Assembly: GCF_900101625.1 (NCBI RefSeq)
Contig: NZ_FMYZ01000001.1
Location: 404,304 to 468,303, forward strand
From: Cupriavidus sp. YR651
Lineage (GTDB): Bacteria; Pseudomonadota; Gammaproteobacteria; Burkholderiales; Burkholderiaceae
DNA length: 64,000 nucleotides
Direction: 5' to 3'
The notes below the pieces were generated by a model that had not been told where the DNA came from, did not search any database, and was given only the letters and a program-made list of their open reading frames with translations. How positions within the stretch are numbered: position 1 is the stretch's first letter; every line of letters begins with the position of its first letter. This document shows, piece by piece, positions 27,262 through 36,435 of this stretch. The translations under genes were made by a program, and so were the position numbers.

Positions 27262-28788
27262 TCACAGGTTCCGCGGCACGATGAAACTGGTGGATTGCCG
27301 GATATGCGCTCCCCCTTGCTCACCGCCCTCGCTGGTCACGGTGACGTCGATCTTGTGAGTGCCCTGCTTCGCGTCGTCAATCGGCACACGGATGCGAATC
27401 GGCAGCAGTCGGTTCGACGTGGGCGCCAGCGACTCCGCAGCGGTGTCGTACTCGACGGTCAGCCCCTTCAGGTCTGCGCTTTCAGCCTGCACACGAATGC
27501 GCATCGGCGCTTCCGTCGTGTTGATGATCTGCAGCCGGTACACATTTTCGATCCAGCGGCCCTCCACTTCACGACCAAGCGCACCTCGGTCCCGGATGAT
27601 GTCTACCTTGAGTGGCGTGCGCATGGCCAACGATCCCACAAAGCCCGCCACCATCACCATCCAGATCAACGTGTAGATGATGGTCCGCGGCCGGAACAGT
27701 CTCTTGCGTGCATCAGTAGTGGACAGCGACTTGCGCATGGCGTTTTCCGACGTATAGCGGATCAGTCCGCGCGGATACTCCATTTTGTCCATCACTTGGT
27801 TGCAGGCATCGATACACGCTCCGCAGCCGATGCACTCATACTGAAGACCATCGCGGATGTCGATGCCCGTCGGACACACCTGCACACAGATACTGCAGCC
27901 GACGCAATCGCCAAGTCCCGCCTCGTGCCGATCAGCCTTGCGCGAACGGCTGCCGCGCGGCTCGCCACGACCCACGTCATAGGTGACGACGTAGGTATCG
28001 CGATCCACCATCACGCTTTGAAACCGCGCATAGGGGCACATGTACTTGCACACCTGTTCGCGCATGAATCCGGCGTTGCCCCAAGTGGCAAACGCATAGA
28101 ACAGCATCCAGAACGCCTGCCAGGGGCCCAGCGTGAAGTTGAGAACCTCGCGCCCCAGTTCACGGATAGGTGCGAAGTAGCCGATGAACGTGAAGCCCGT
28201 CCACAAGGCAATCAGGATCCACAGTGTGTGCTTGATAGCCTTGAGCCGGACCTTGCGCAGGCTCCATGGTTCGCCATCGAGCCGGATACGTGCGATGCGG
28301 TCGCCTTCCACATGCCGCTCGATCCACATGAAGATTTCCGTGTAGACCGTTTGCGGGCACGCATAGCCGCAGAACAAACGCCCGGCAATGGCTGTGAAGA
28401 GAAACAGCGAAAGCGCCGAGATCACCAGCAGGACGGCGAGATAGATCACATCCTGAGGCCACATCACCAGGCCGAAGATATAGAACTTCCGGGCCCCGAG
28501 ATCGAACAGCACAGCCTGCCGGCTATTCCACTGAAGCCACGGCGTACCGTAGTAGATCAGTTGGGTCAGGATGACCAGCCAGACGCGCCAACTGGAAAAT
28601 GCACCGGTCACGGAGCGCGGATAGATCTTGCGCCGCACCTCGTATAGCGTTTCATCGGAGGTCTCGCCAAGCTGTGGCTGAGGCGCCGGCCGCCAGGATG
28701 CACCACTTGCGGGCGTAGCGCTCCTGGACGGATTGGGCACGGAAGCGTCAAGCGAGGTTTTTGGGGGGGCGTTCGGGGGCGCGTTCAT
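27262..28788 (-). CDS. ccoG: cbb3 oxidase accessory protein CcoG (FixG/RdxA)
   Basis: Membrane-bound ferredoxin-like protein that supports copper delivery to cbb3 oxidase. 508 residues: a Pro/Ala-rich N terminus, about five membrane helices, CGYACPQTVYTEIFMWIE and CKYMCPYARFQSVM in the membrane part, two [4Fe-4S] motifs (GDCVGCSICVQVCPTGIDIRDG and ECIGCGACIDACNQVM) and a C-terminal periplasmic Ig-like domain. ATG at 28788 has GAGGG about 8 bases upstream. It lies 55 bases after ccoP. Confidence 0.95.
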   Translation of the reverse strand: MNAPPNAPPKTSLDASVPNPSRSATPASGASWRPAPQPQLGETSDETLYEVRRKIYPRSVTGAFSSWRVWLVILTQLIYYGTPWLQWNSRQAVLFDLGARKFYIFGLVMWPQDVIYLAVLLVISALSLFLFTAIAGRLFCGYACPQTVYTEIFMWIERHVEGDRIARIRLDGEPWSLRKVRLKAIKHTLWILIALWTGFTFIGYFAPIRELGREVLNFTLGPWQAFWMLFYAFATWGNAGFMREQVCKYMCPYARFQSVMVDRDTYVVTYDVGRGEPRGSRSRKADRHEAGLGDCVGCSICVQVCPTGIDIRDGLQYECIGCGACIDACNQVMDKMEYPRGLIRYTSENAMRKSLSTTDARKRLFRPRTIIYTLIWMVMVAGFVGSLAMRTPLKVDIIRDRGALGREVEGRWIENVYRLQIINTTEAPMRIRVQAESADLKGLTVEYDTAAESLAPTSNRLLPIRIRVPIDDAKQGTHKIDVTVTSEGGEQGGAHIRQSTSFIVPRNL

Positions 28789-28843
28789 CGTTGTGCCCTC
28801 ACGCCCCGGCGGACGACATGCCGTCCGGCACCGGGGCAGTTGA

Positions 28844-29758
28844 TCATTGGCCGGCCCCTCCGTTGTTCGACAGCCCCCAGACATAGGCCGTCAGCATGCG
28901 GATCCGCTCCGGCGTCAGGATTTCCTCATGTGCGGGCATGTGGCCGTTGTGGCCCTTGAGAATGGCATCAACGATCGAACCCTCCGAACTGCCATACAGC
29001 CAGACACCATCGGAGAGGTTCGGCGCGCCTAGCGCCTGGTTGCCCTTGCCACCGGATCCATGGCAAGCCACGCAGGTCGTCTTGAACGTGCTCTCGCCCC
29101 GGGAGGCTCGGATCGGATCGTAGGACAGGCCAGATAGTGACCGCACGTATTGTGCGGTGTCGCCGGCCTGCTTGCCGTCGATCGCACCTGCGAACGGCGG
29201 CATCATGCCGTTGCGGCCCTTCGTGATCGATTGCTGGATCGTGTCGGGGTCGCCGCCGTAGAGCCAATCGTTATCGGTCAGATTCGGAAAACCGCGGCTG
29301 CCGCGTGCGTCAGACCCATGGCACTGCGCGCAGTAGTTCAGGAACAGACGCTGACCGATCTCGCGGGCGTCGGCATCGGCCGCCACCTGCTTGACATCCA
29401 TCTTCAGGTAGCGGGCGTAGATCTCGTGCTGCGTCTTCTCCGCAGCCTGGCGATGCGCCGCCAGTTCGCCCTGTGTGGAAGAGCCCAGCACACCCGCATA
29501 GGATCCAAGGCCAGGGTAGAGGATCAGGTATGCCACGCTGAAGATACAGGCCAACAGGAACATCCACATCCACCATCGTGGCAGCGGATTGTTGAGTTCG
29601 CGCAGGTCGCCGTCCCAGACGTGGCCTGTGTCATCCGCCGCACCGGCACTCTTGGTGATCTTGCGTTGGGAGAAAAGCAACCACACGCACCAGACGATGC
29701 CGACGAGCGCGATGGCTGCGATGTAGTAACTCCAGAAATCGGAAAAAAAATCACTCAT
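28844..29758 (-). CDS. ccoP: cbb3 cytochrome oxidase subunit III, diheme CcoP
   Basis: Entry point for electrons from cytochrome c. 304 residues with two N-terminal membrane helices (about 10-30 and 62-82) and two c-type heme domains with CAQCH (143-147) and CVACH (229-233); distal methionines in the MMPPF and HMPAH segments. Start overlaps the ccoQ stop by four bases. Confidence 0.97.
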   Translation of the reverse strand: MSDFFSDFWSYYIAAIALVGIVWCVWLLFSQRKITKSAGAADDTGHVWDGDLRELNNPLPRWWMWMFLLACIFSVAYLILYPGLGSYAGVLGSSTQGELAAHRQAAEKTQHEIYARYLKMDVKQVAADADAREIGQRLFLNYCAQCHGSDARGSRGFPNLTDNDWLYGGDPDTIQQSITKGRNGMMPPFAGAIDGKQAGDTAQYVRSLSGLSYDPIRASRGESTFKTTCVACHGSGGKGNQALGAPNLSDGVWLYGSSEGSIVDAILKGHNGHMPAHEEILTPERIRMLTAYVWGLSNNGGAGQ

Positions 29759-29925
29759 GACTGTGGGTTCCGGCTTGGATTTATTGTTGCCTCGTCAGGC
29801 AAGGCAAATGGCAGCATGGCCGACTCTTGGTTGGCGGCCTGTCGGCCAGTCGACCAGGCCCACCAGCAAATGCCCAGGAAGGCAAGCATCGAGACGACGG
29901 TGGCTATGGCGGTAACGATAGCCAT
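29755..29925 (-). CDS. ccoQ: cbb3 oxidase small subunit CcoQ (FixQ)
   Basis: 56-residue single-pass membrane protein in the usual ccoNOQP position. One hydrophobic helix (about 4-25, ending CWWAW) is followed by a polar tail. AAGGAG lies 7 bases before the ATG; the gene sits between the ccoO stop (4 bases away) and ccoP (4-base overlap). CcoQ stabilises the CcoP-CcoNO interaction in homologues. Confidence 0.9.
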   Translation of the reverse strand: MAIVTAIATVVSMLAFLGICWWAWSTGRQAANQESAMLPFALPDEATINPSRNPQS

Positions 29926-29929
29926 GGCG

Positions 29930-30634
29930 TCACTCCTTGGCCGGCGCTGCCGCACCCGCTGTAGGCGCTGCGGACGCTGCGGGCGCCACGGTGGCAGCCG
30001 AGTCGACACGCACATTGCGGCGGTTGATGCCGAGACCTTGCAGGTAAGCCACCATGGCATCCTCCTCGGTCTTTCCGACCAGCTCTTCTGGCGCGCGAGT
30101 GATTTCGTCGTCGGTGTAAGGCACACCAAGTCGTTGCAGTGCGCGCATCCTGGCCTGCACCGAGTCTGTCGGCAGGGCTGCCTTCTCCAGCCACGGGTAT
30201 GACGGCATCACGGATTCCGGCACCACGTCACGCGGGTTGCGCAGGTGAATGCGCTGCCAGTCATCGGAGTAGCGCCCACCTACACGTGCCAGATCCGGGC
30301 CCGTTCGCTTCGACCCCCAAAGGAACGGATGGTCGTACACCGACTCGCCAGCTGTGGAGAAATGACCATAGCGTTCCGTCTCCGCCTGCAGCGTGCGCAC
30401 CTGTTGTGAATGGCATCCGACGCAGCCCTCGCGAATATAGATATCGCGCCCCATCAATCGCAGCGGCGAATACGGCGTGATGCCCTTGTCAGGTTGCGTC
30501 GTGGAGTGTTGGAAGAACAGGGGCACAATCTGCACCAGGCCAGCAATACTTACCACCAGGATGGTGGCGATGATCAGCCAGCCGACGTTCTTCTCGAGCG
30601 TTTCGTGAGTAAAGAATGATTGCTTTTGTGACAT
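29930..30634 (-). CDS. ccoO: cbb3 cytochrome oxidase subunit II, monoheme CcoO
   Basis: 234 residues: an N-terminal membrane anchor (about 17-40), heme c motif CVGCH (71-75) in [19 protein letters not shown] (two blocks), [28 protein letters not shown] and the methionine-ligand region [10 protein letters not shown], all typical of FixO/CcoO. The last 25 residues are an Ala-rich tail. It lies 18 bases after ccoN. Confidence 0.97.
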   Translation of the reverse strand: MSQKQSFFTHETLEKNVGWLIIATILVVSIAGLVQIVPLFFQHSTTQPDKGITPYSPLRLMGRDIYIREGCVGCHSQQVRTLQAETERYGHFSTAGESVYDHPFLWGSKRTGPDLARVGGRYSDDWQRIHLRNPRDVVPESVMPSYPWLEKAALPTDSVQARMRALQRLGVPYTDDEITRAPEELVGKTEEDAMVAYLQGLGINRRNVRVDSAATVAPAASAAPTAGAAAPAKE

Positions 30635-30652
30635 CGTTGAAATCCTCGGCGA

Positions 30653-32101
30653 TCAATGGGCGGAGGCCGGGAGATTGGCCGGAATCGGTGCATCCACTGC
30701 CGGCTTGCCGGCAATGGTGCGTGCCACGTTGTAGGCCATGACCAGCATGCCGGCCAAGAAGCACAGACCGCCCAGCAATCGAATCAGGTAGAACGGGTAC
30801 TTGGCCTTGACTGCCTCCACGAAGGCATAGGTCAGCGTGCCGTCTGGCTGCGTAGCGCGCCACATCAGGCCTTCCATCACGCCCGCGATCCACATCGAGG
30901 CGATATAGAGCACCACGCCGATCGTCGCAATCCAGAAGTGCCACTCGATCAGTCGAATGCTGTACATCTGCCTTTCGCCAAACAGGCGCGGAATCAGGTA
31001 GTAAAGCGATCCGATGGAGATCATCGCCACCCAACCCAACGCACCCGAGTGCACGTGCCCGATCGTCCAGTCCGTGTAGTGCGACAGCGCATTCACGGTC
31101 TTGATCGACATCATCGAGCCTTCGAACGTGGCCATGCCGTAGAACGACAGCGCCACCACCAGGAATTTCAGGATTGGGTCCGTGCGCAATTTGTGCCAGG
31201 CGCCAGACAGGGTCATGATCCCGTTGATCATGCCGCCCCACGACGGAGCGAGGAGGATCAGCGAGAACACCATGCCCAGAGACTGTGCCCAGTCCGGAAG
31301 CGCGGTGTATTGCAGGTGGTGGGGGCCGGCCCACATGTAGGTAAAGTTGAGCGCCCAGAAGTGGACGATCGACAGCCGGTACGAGTAGATGGGACGCTCA
31401 GCCTGCTTCGGGATGAAGTAGTACATCATCCCAAGGAAGCTGGTGGTCAGGAAGAAGCCCACCGCGTTATGCCCGTACCACCACTGAATCATCGCGTCCT
31501 GCACGCCGGCATAGGCGGAGTAAGACTTCCAGAGCGATGCCGGCATCTCGATGTTGTTGACGATATGCAGGATGGCGATCGTGAGAATGTACGCGCCAAA
31601 GAACCAGTTCGCGACGTAGATATGGCGGGTCTTGCGCTTGATGATGGTGCCGAAGAAAACAACGGCGTATGCGACCCAGACCAGAGTGATCAGAATGTCG
31701 ATCGGCCATTCGAGCTCCGCGTACTCCTTGGAGGACGTAATGCCCATGGGCAGCGTGATCGCGGCGGCCAGAATGACCGCCTGCCAGCCCCAGAATGTGA
31801 ATGCCGCGAGCGGGCCACAGAACAGCCGCGCCTGGCACGTCCGCTGCACCACGTAGTAGGACGTGCAAAACAGCGCGCTACCGCCGAAAGCAAAAATCAC
31901 CGCGTTGGTATGCAGTGGCCGCAGGCGGCCGAACGACAGCCACGGCGTATTGAAGTTGAGCTCCGGCCAGATCAGTTGCGCCGCCAGCAGAACGCCGACG
32001 GCCATGCCGACGATCCCCCATACCACGGTCATGACGGCAAACTGCCGTACGACACCGTAATTGAAGGTGTCGACGCGTTGAGACGCGGTGGTGACATCCA
32101 T
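30653..32101 (-). CDS. ccoN: cbb3 cytochrome oxidase catalytic subunit I, CcoN
   Basis: Heme-copper catalytic subunit of the high-affinity oxidase. 482 residues, about 12 membrane helices. Heme and CuB histidines are visible in [39 protein letters not shown] and [10 protein letters not shown]. First gene of ccoNOQP; GGGGG precedes the ATG by about 6 bases. Promoter with FNR box at 32173-32186. Confidence 0.98.
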   Translation of the reverse strand: MDVTTASQRVDTFNYGVVRQFAVMTVVWGIVGMAVGVLLAAQLIWPELNFNTPWLSFGRLRPLHTNAVIFAFGGSALFCTSYYVVQRTCQARLFCGPLAAFTFWGWQAVILAAAITLPMGITSSKEYAELEWPIDILITLVWVAYAVVFFGTIIKRKTRHIYVANWFFGAYILTIAILHIVNNIEMPASLWKSYSAYAGVQDAMIQWWYGHNAVGFFLTTSFLGMMYYFIPKQAERPIYSYRLSIVHFWALNFTYMWAGPHHLQYTALPDWAQSLGMVFSLILLAPSWGGMINGIMTLSGAWHKLRTDPILKFLVVALSFYGMATFEGSMMSIKTVNALSHYTDWTIGHVHSGALGWVAMISIGSLYYLIPRLFGERQMYSIRLIEWHFWIATIGVVLYIASMWIAGVMEGLMWRATQPDGTLTYAFVEAVKAKYPFYLIRLLGGLCFLAGMLVMAYNVARTIAGKPAVDAPIPANLPASAH

Positions 32102-32144
32102 TCAGACCCCCAAGCTAAGTAAGAATAAACCTATTGACAGTGTG

Positions 32145-32186
32145 ACTTTAGGGAATCGCTGCGCGCGTCGTTTTGATATCAGTCAA
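32145..32186 (-). promoter_or_regulatory. FNR-activated promoter of ccoNOQP
   Basis: The site TTGAC-TGAT-ATCAA (minus-strand reading of 32173-32186) matches the FNR consensus TTGAT-N4-ATCAA in 9 of 10 fixed positions. A TAAAGT element at 32145-32150 would be the -10 of a start near 32138, placing the box centre at -41.5, the class II activator position. Confidence 0.75.
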
Positions 32187-32272
32187 GTTGCGAACCCCAC
32201 TTCGGAACCGTCCCCAAACTGACCTGTCAATGCGCCCAACTGCAACGCGGACGACGTACTCTGCGGCTGACC

Positions 32273-32419
32273 TCATGGCTTGTCGTTGTCGAGCAAGATG
32301 GCTTCGCCAGGACGATCGAGGTCGTCATACTGGCCCGCATGCAAGGCCCACCACAGCGCGCCGGCGATCAGCGCAACGAGCACGAGGCTCATCGGCACCA
32401 GCAGGTACAGCGTTTCCAT
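32273..32419 (-). CDS. ccoS: cbb3 oxidase assembly protein CcoS
   Basis: 48 residues beginning METLYLLVPMSLVLV, with one membrane helix and the family tail GQYDDLDRPGEAILLD. CcoS is needed for cofactor insertion into cbb3 oxidase. Its ATG directly follows the ccoI stop (TGAATG), with GGGAG inside the end of ccoI as ribosome binding site, so the two are co-translated. Confidence 0.92.
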   Translation of the reverse strand: METLYLLVPMSLVLVALIAGALWWALHAGQYDDLDRPGEAILLDNDKP

Positions 32420-35086
32420 TCAGGACTCCCTCTCGGGCCATTCACGCGGCATGCGCAGCAGCCGCCATGCATTGGCCACGACCAGCAGTGACGACACCGA
32501 CATCCCGATGCCGGCCATCCACGCCGTGACGTGACCGGTGGCCGCCAACGGAACGGCCACTACGTTGTACAGAAATGCCCAGGCAAGGTTCTGACGCACC
32601 ACGCGGCGTGCATGACGGGCCGTCGCAATGGCCGTGGCGATTTCGGCGACACCTCCATGGGTGAGCACGGCGTCTGCGCCTGCCTGTGCAAGCGGTGCGC
32701 CACCGCCAATTGCAATCGATACTTGGGCCTGGGCCAGCACCGGAGCGTCGTTGATCCCGTCTCCCACCGCCAGCACCATCGCGCCTCGGCGCTGCAAGTT
32801 GGTGACATAGTCGCGCTTGCCCTCGGGAGTGACGGCGCCGACGGCCGTCTCCATGCCGAAATGGTTTGCCCACCAGCGCACCGAATGCCTGCTGTCGCCT
32901 GACACGAGGTGGCAGCGCACGCCAAGTTCGCGTAGCGCACGAAGCAGTGATGAAGTCTGTGCGCGTGCGATATCGGCCAGAAGAAAGCGCGCCAGCATGC
33001 CGTCCGTGCCCCCCAGCCACACTTCGGTCGCGCCCGGGTGCGCGTCCCGAGCCTCAGGACCTTCCGCGGTTTCATCGCCGGCCCAGACACTGGATGCCAG
33101 AGCGAGCCCGCTCACGAAATCACGTCGGCCAAGCCTTACGATCCGCTCGCCGACATGGGCCTCCAGCCCGTGCCCGGGCAAGTTGCGCAGGCCACTGACT
33201 TGGAGCGGGTCGGCGATGCCGCCAGCTTCGATGAATGCGCGTGCGATGGGATGTTCCCCACCCCGCTCCATCGCCGCGGCGATACAGAGGCAGGCGTGTT
33301 CGTCGAGATCGCTCTTCAGGTCCGTCGATACCACGGCGAAGCGTCCTTCCGTCAGCGTCCCCGTCTTGTCGAGAACCACATCGGTGACGCCCGCAAGGGT
33401 CTCCAGCGCATGGGCCCGCGTCAGCAGCACGCCGCGCCGTGACAGCGCAGCACCGGCGGCTGCAAGGGCGGCGGGAGTTGCCAGCGACAACGCACAGGGG
33501 CAACTGACCACCAACACCGCCACAGTCACCAGCAGGGCCCGCGACGGATCGATCCAGAGCGCCCAGACCAGGCCCGTGACCGCCGCCATGGCCAGCAACG
33601 TGCCCACAAACCAGCCCGCCACACGATCTGCAAGCAGCGCAAGGCGCGGCTTCTCCGCCAGCGCACGGTCCAGCACGGCGACTATTTCCGCCAGTCGTGT
33701 ATTCGCTCCGATACGGTGGACCGTTAGTTCCAGCGGGCTGGACGTATTGAAGCAGCCCGCCAGCACCAAATCGCCTGCCTCGCGCCGCACGGGACGTGCC
33801 TCGCCTGTCAGCATGGATTCGTCGACTTCACTCGCACCATCCGTGACCACGCCGTCGGCCGGAACAATCTCACCAGCCTTCACACGGATACGGTCGCCCG
33901 CGCGCAACCGCGCCACGGGCACCCGCTCGGCGATGCCCCCTGCCTGCGCCAGACGCTCGCAAGTCGCCGGCAACTGCCGCGCGAGCATCTCCGCGCCGCT
34001 GCGCGAGGCCTGGCGTACGCGCAACTCCAGATAGCGTGCCAGCAAAAGGAAGGCGACGAACATCGTCACCGAATCGAAATAGACCTCACCTACGCCACGA
34101 ACGGTGGCTATCGCACTGGCGACAAAGCCGGCGGCCACACCGATGCCCACGGGCACATCCATGCCCATATGGCGTTGACGCAAGCCGCGCCAGGCGCCGG
34201 CAAAGATAGGAAAAGCAGAATAGAAAACGACAGGAACCGTCAGCGCGAAGCTCGCCCAGCGCATCAACTGGAGCTGGCCGGGTTCGATCGTGGCCTCGTG
34301 TGTATAGAGCGGCCACGCATACATCATCACCTGCATCATGCCGAGCATTGCCACGGCCATGCGCATCAGCAGACTGCGGCGTTCGCGGCGATCCTGCTGA
34401 TCGGTACGGGAGACCTCGAACGGCCATGCCATGTAGCCGATGTCGGCCAGTGTGGCCAGCAGCCCGGAAACGCTTTGCTGCGCCTCTTGCCATCGCACTA
34501 CGACGCGGCGCGTGGCGACATTGGCGACTGCGGATTCCACTCCCGGCAGCTGCCCCAGTTGCTGCTCGATCAGCCAGGCACAGGCGGCGCACCTGATGTT
34601 TTCTGGTGCCAGCGTGGTCTCGACACGGCCATCGCCCAGCGCCCGGACAAACTGACTACGCAGTTCCGGCGTGTCGTAAGCTGCCCAGACAGGTTCGACC
34701 TCGCGACGTGCCTCGGCATCGATCGGCCGCGCAAAGCGAGTGACGTCGCCATAAAGATGACCGAATCCAGCTGCATGAAGCGTCAGCGCCAGCGTCTGAC
34801 AACCACCGCAACAAAATGCGCGTGCGGTGCCGTCGATATCGGCAACGAATGGTGTGTCGCCCCGCTCCAGGCGCTGGCCGCAATGAAAACAATGATCGGT
34901 AGAGGAATGGGAAAGCGATACCGCCGACTGCAATGCGGTAGCGACCCGCGCACCCGAATCGCGATCCGGGCCGTAAGTGCGAGCCGGGGCGGATGGGACT
35001 GAAAACGGGACTGACAGCGGAGTGGCTGTCGGAGTGACCGGCAGACTGCCGGCGGGCGCGAGGGGGCTAGTAGGTATGGACGGCAT
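32420..35086 (-). CDS. ccoI: Copper-transporting P1B-type ATPase CcoI (FixI)
   Basis: Exports copper across the inner membrane for cbb3 oxidase CuB assembly. 888 residues: Pro/Ser-rich N terminus, a cysteine-rich metal-binding segment (CFHCGQ, FCCGGCQ), a heavy-metal-associated domain (CAACAW), membrane helices with the ion-path motif SCPCALSLATPAAL, phosphorylation site DKTGTLTEG, HP locus (GEHPIARAF) and hinge GDGINDAPVLAQ. Its position with ccoS and the FNR-type promoter set it apart from CopA-type detoxification pumps. Confidence 0.96.
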   Translation of the reverse strand: MPSIPTSPLAPAGSLPVTPTATPLSVPFSVPSAPARTYGPDRDSGARVATALQSAVSLSHSSTDHCFHCGQRLERGDTPFVADIDGTARAFCCGGCQTLALTLHAAGFGHLYGDVTRFARPIDAEARREVEPVWAAYDTPELRSQFVRALGDGRVETTLAPENIRCAACAWLIEQQLGQLPGVESAVANVATRRVVVRWQEAQQSVSGLLATLADIGYMAWPFEVSRTDQQDRRERRSLLMRMAVAMLGMMQVMMYAWPLYTHEATIEPGQLQLMRWASFALTVPVVFYSAFPIFAGAWRGLRQRHMGMDVPVGIGVAAGFVASAIATVRGVGEVYFDSVTMFVAFLLLARYLELRVRQASRSGAEMLARQLPATCERLAQAGGIAERVPVARLRAGDRIRVKAGEIVPADGVVTDGASEVDESMLTGEARPVRREAGDLVLAGCFNTSSPLELTVHRIGANTRLAEIVAVLDRALAEKPRLALLADRVAGWFVGTLLAMAAVTGLVWALWIDPSRALLVTVAVLVVSCPCALSLATPAALAAAGAALSRRGVLLTRAHALETLAGVTDVVLDKTGTLTEGRFAVVSTDLKSDLDEHACLCIAAAMERGGEHPIARAFIEAGGIADPLQVSGLRNLPGHGLEAHVGERIVRLGRRDFVSGLALASSVWAGDETAEGPEARDAHPGATEVWLGGTDGMLARFLLADIARAQTSSLLRALRELGVRCHLVSGDSRHSVRWWANHFGMETAVGAVTPEGKRDYVTNLQRRGAMVLAVGDGINDAPVLAQAQVSIAIGGGAPLAQAGADAVLTHGGVAEIATAIATARHARRVVRQNLAWAFLYNVVAVPLAATGHVTAWMAGIGMSVSSLLVVANAWRLLRMPREWPERES

Positions 35087-35098
35087 GGCGCGCTTTTA

Positions 35099-35120
35099 TT
35101 ACCTAGTGGATACTAGGTAA
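35099..35120. repeat. Perfect 9-bp inverted repeat over the ccoI promoter -10
   Basis: TTACCTAGT (35099-35107) and ACTAGGTAA (35112-35120) are exact complements separated by 4 bases. The repeat spans the predicted -10 (TAGTAT at 35110-35115) and start site of ccoI, where a repressor would block initiation. It could equally form a hairpin at the very 5' end of the mRNA. Confidence 0.7.
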
Positions 35121-35151
35121 CGCGCGCGCCATACACCTTGATGCAAATCAA
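35110..35151 (-). promoter_or_regulatory. FNR-activated promoter of ccoI-ccoS
   Basis: A perfect FNR box, TTGAT-GCAA-ATCAA, lies at 35138-35151. On the minus strand TAGTAT at 35110-35115 would be the -10 (start near 35103), putting the box centre at -41.5. It is close to the zapE 3' end on the same strand; a 6-bp hairpin (AGTCCG at 35151-35156, CGGACT at 35163-35168) touches the box and could be a weak zapE terminator. Confidence 0.8.
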
Positions 35152-35223
35152 GTCCGCCCGAACGGACTCAGGTTCGTTCCCTGCAGACAACACACCTGAC
35201 CAGAATCAGGGCCAGCTCCCCAT

Positions 35224-36321
35224 TCAGGTGAGCGTCGTGTCCATCGTCCGGCGCTCGGACTCCAGGTATTCGCGCGACTGCATTTCGATGATCCGCGAGA
35301 CGGTCCGATGGAATTCGTTGGCCATCTGGCCCTCGGTGTACAGCTCGTCGGCCGGCACCTCGGCGGACATCAGCAGCTTGACCTTGTGATCATAGAACAC
35401 GTCGATCAGCCACGTGAACCGGCGTGCCTCCGACGACATCCGCGGCGTCATCTTCGGCACGTCCGACAAAATCACCGTATGGAACTGCGAAGCCAGTTCA
35501 AGGTAGTCGTTCTGCGAACGCGGACCGCCGCACAGCGTGGCGAAGTCGAACCAGACCACGCCATTGGCCTTGCGCAGGGCCTTCAGCTCACGATGCTCGA
35601 TATGAAGGATCGGCGATTCGTCTGCTGTCCCGGCGATCCCCACAAATGCATCGCGCAGCGCCGCGCTGGCCTCGCGGTTCAGGGGCGTGTGGTACGCCTG
35701 CACCTGCTCCAGCGCGCGTTTCCGGTAGTCGATTCCAGCGTCGACGTTCAGCACGTCGAGCTTCTGCTGCAGCAGTTCGATGGCCGGCAGCACGCGGTCC
35801 CGGTGCAGGCCGTCCGGATACAGCAGGTCCGGGCGATAGTTGGACGTCATCACGAACTGCACGCCGTTTTCGAACAACTGCTGCAGCAAGCGATGCAGGA
35901 TCATCGCGTCTGCCACGTCATTCACGTGGAATTCGTCGAAGCAGATCAGGCGGAAGCGTCGCGCGATGCGTTTGGCCAGCTCATCGAGGGGGTCCGGCCG
36001 GCCGCGCAGCTCTTCCAGCTGGCGATGCACCTCGCGCATGAATTCGTGGAAATGGAGTCGCGTCTTGCGCACCACTGGCACGCAGGAGTAAAAGCTGTCC
36101 ATCAGGAACGACTTGCCACGCCCTACCCCGCCCCACATGTAGACGCCCTTGGGCACATCCGGGTGTACCAGCAACTTCTTCAGCGCATTGTTGCGCCGAT
36201 TCTTGTAGGCCACCCATTCGTCGTAGCACTGCTGCAGGCGCGCGACGGCGCGCAATTGCGCTTCATCGGACTGGTAGCCGCGCTGCTTCAGTTCCTGCTC
36301 GTAATACTCGGTGACGTTCAT
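35224..36321 (-). CDS. zapE: Cell division protein ZapE (AFG1-like ATPase)
   Basis: 365-residue P-loop ATPase that modulates FtsZ rings under low oxygen or heat in E. coli. Walker A GGVGRGKS (64-71), Walker B region LICFDEFHVNDVADAMIL and the family segment MTSNYRPDLLYPDGLHRDR are present. It follows odhA-odhB-lpdA on the same strand, an order common in Burkholderiaceae, but a strong terminator lies between. Confidence 0.94.
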   Translation of the reverse strand: MNVTEYYEQELKQRGYQSDEAQLRAVARLQQCYDEWVAYKNRRNNALKKLLVHPDVPKGVYMWGGVGRGKSFLMDSFYSCVPVVRKTRLHFHEFMREVHRQLEELRGRPDPLDELAKRIARRFRLICFDEFHVNDVADAMILHRLLQQLFENGVQFVMTSNYRPDLLYPDGLHRDRVLPAIELLQQKLDVLNVDAGIDYRKRALEQVQAYHTPLNREASAALRDAFVGIAGTADESPILHIEHRELKALRKANGVVWFDFATLCGGPRSQNDYLELASQFHTVILSDVPKMTPRMSSEARRFTWLIDVFYDHKVKLLMSAEVPADELYTEGQMANEFHRTVSRIIEMQSREYLESERRTMDTTLT

Positions 36322-36376
36322 GCTCTGGGTTCACACTGGGACGGCGACGGAAGTTATCCGCGCCGGCGCTGCAAGT

Positions 36377-36408
36377 GAAAACGGCGCGCCGCTGTTTGCG
36401 GCGCGCCG
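36377..36408 (-). terminator. Terminator after lpdA
   Basis: A perfect 11-bp GC-rich stem (CGGCGCGCCGC / GCGGCGCGCCG) with a 5-nt loop is followed by TTTTC on the minus strand. It separates the odh-lpdA operon from zapE. Confidence 0.75.
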
Positions 36409-36435
36409 ATGCTCACGCATTGTGAGGCAAAAGCC

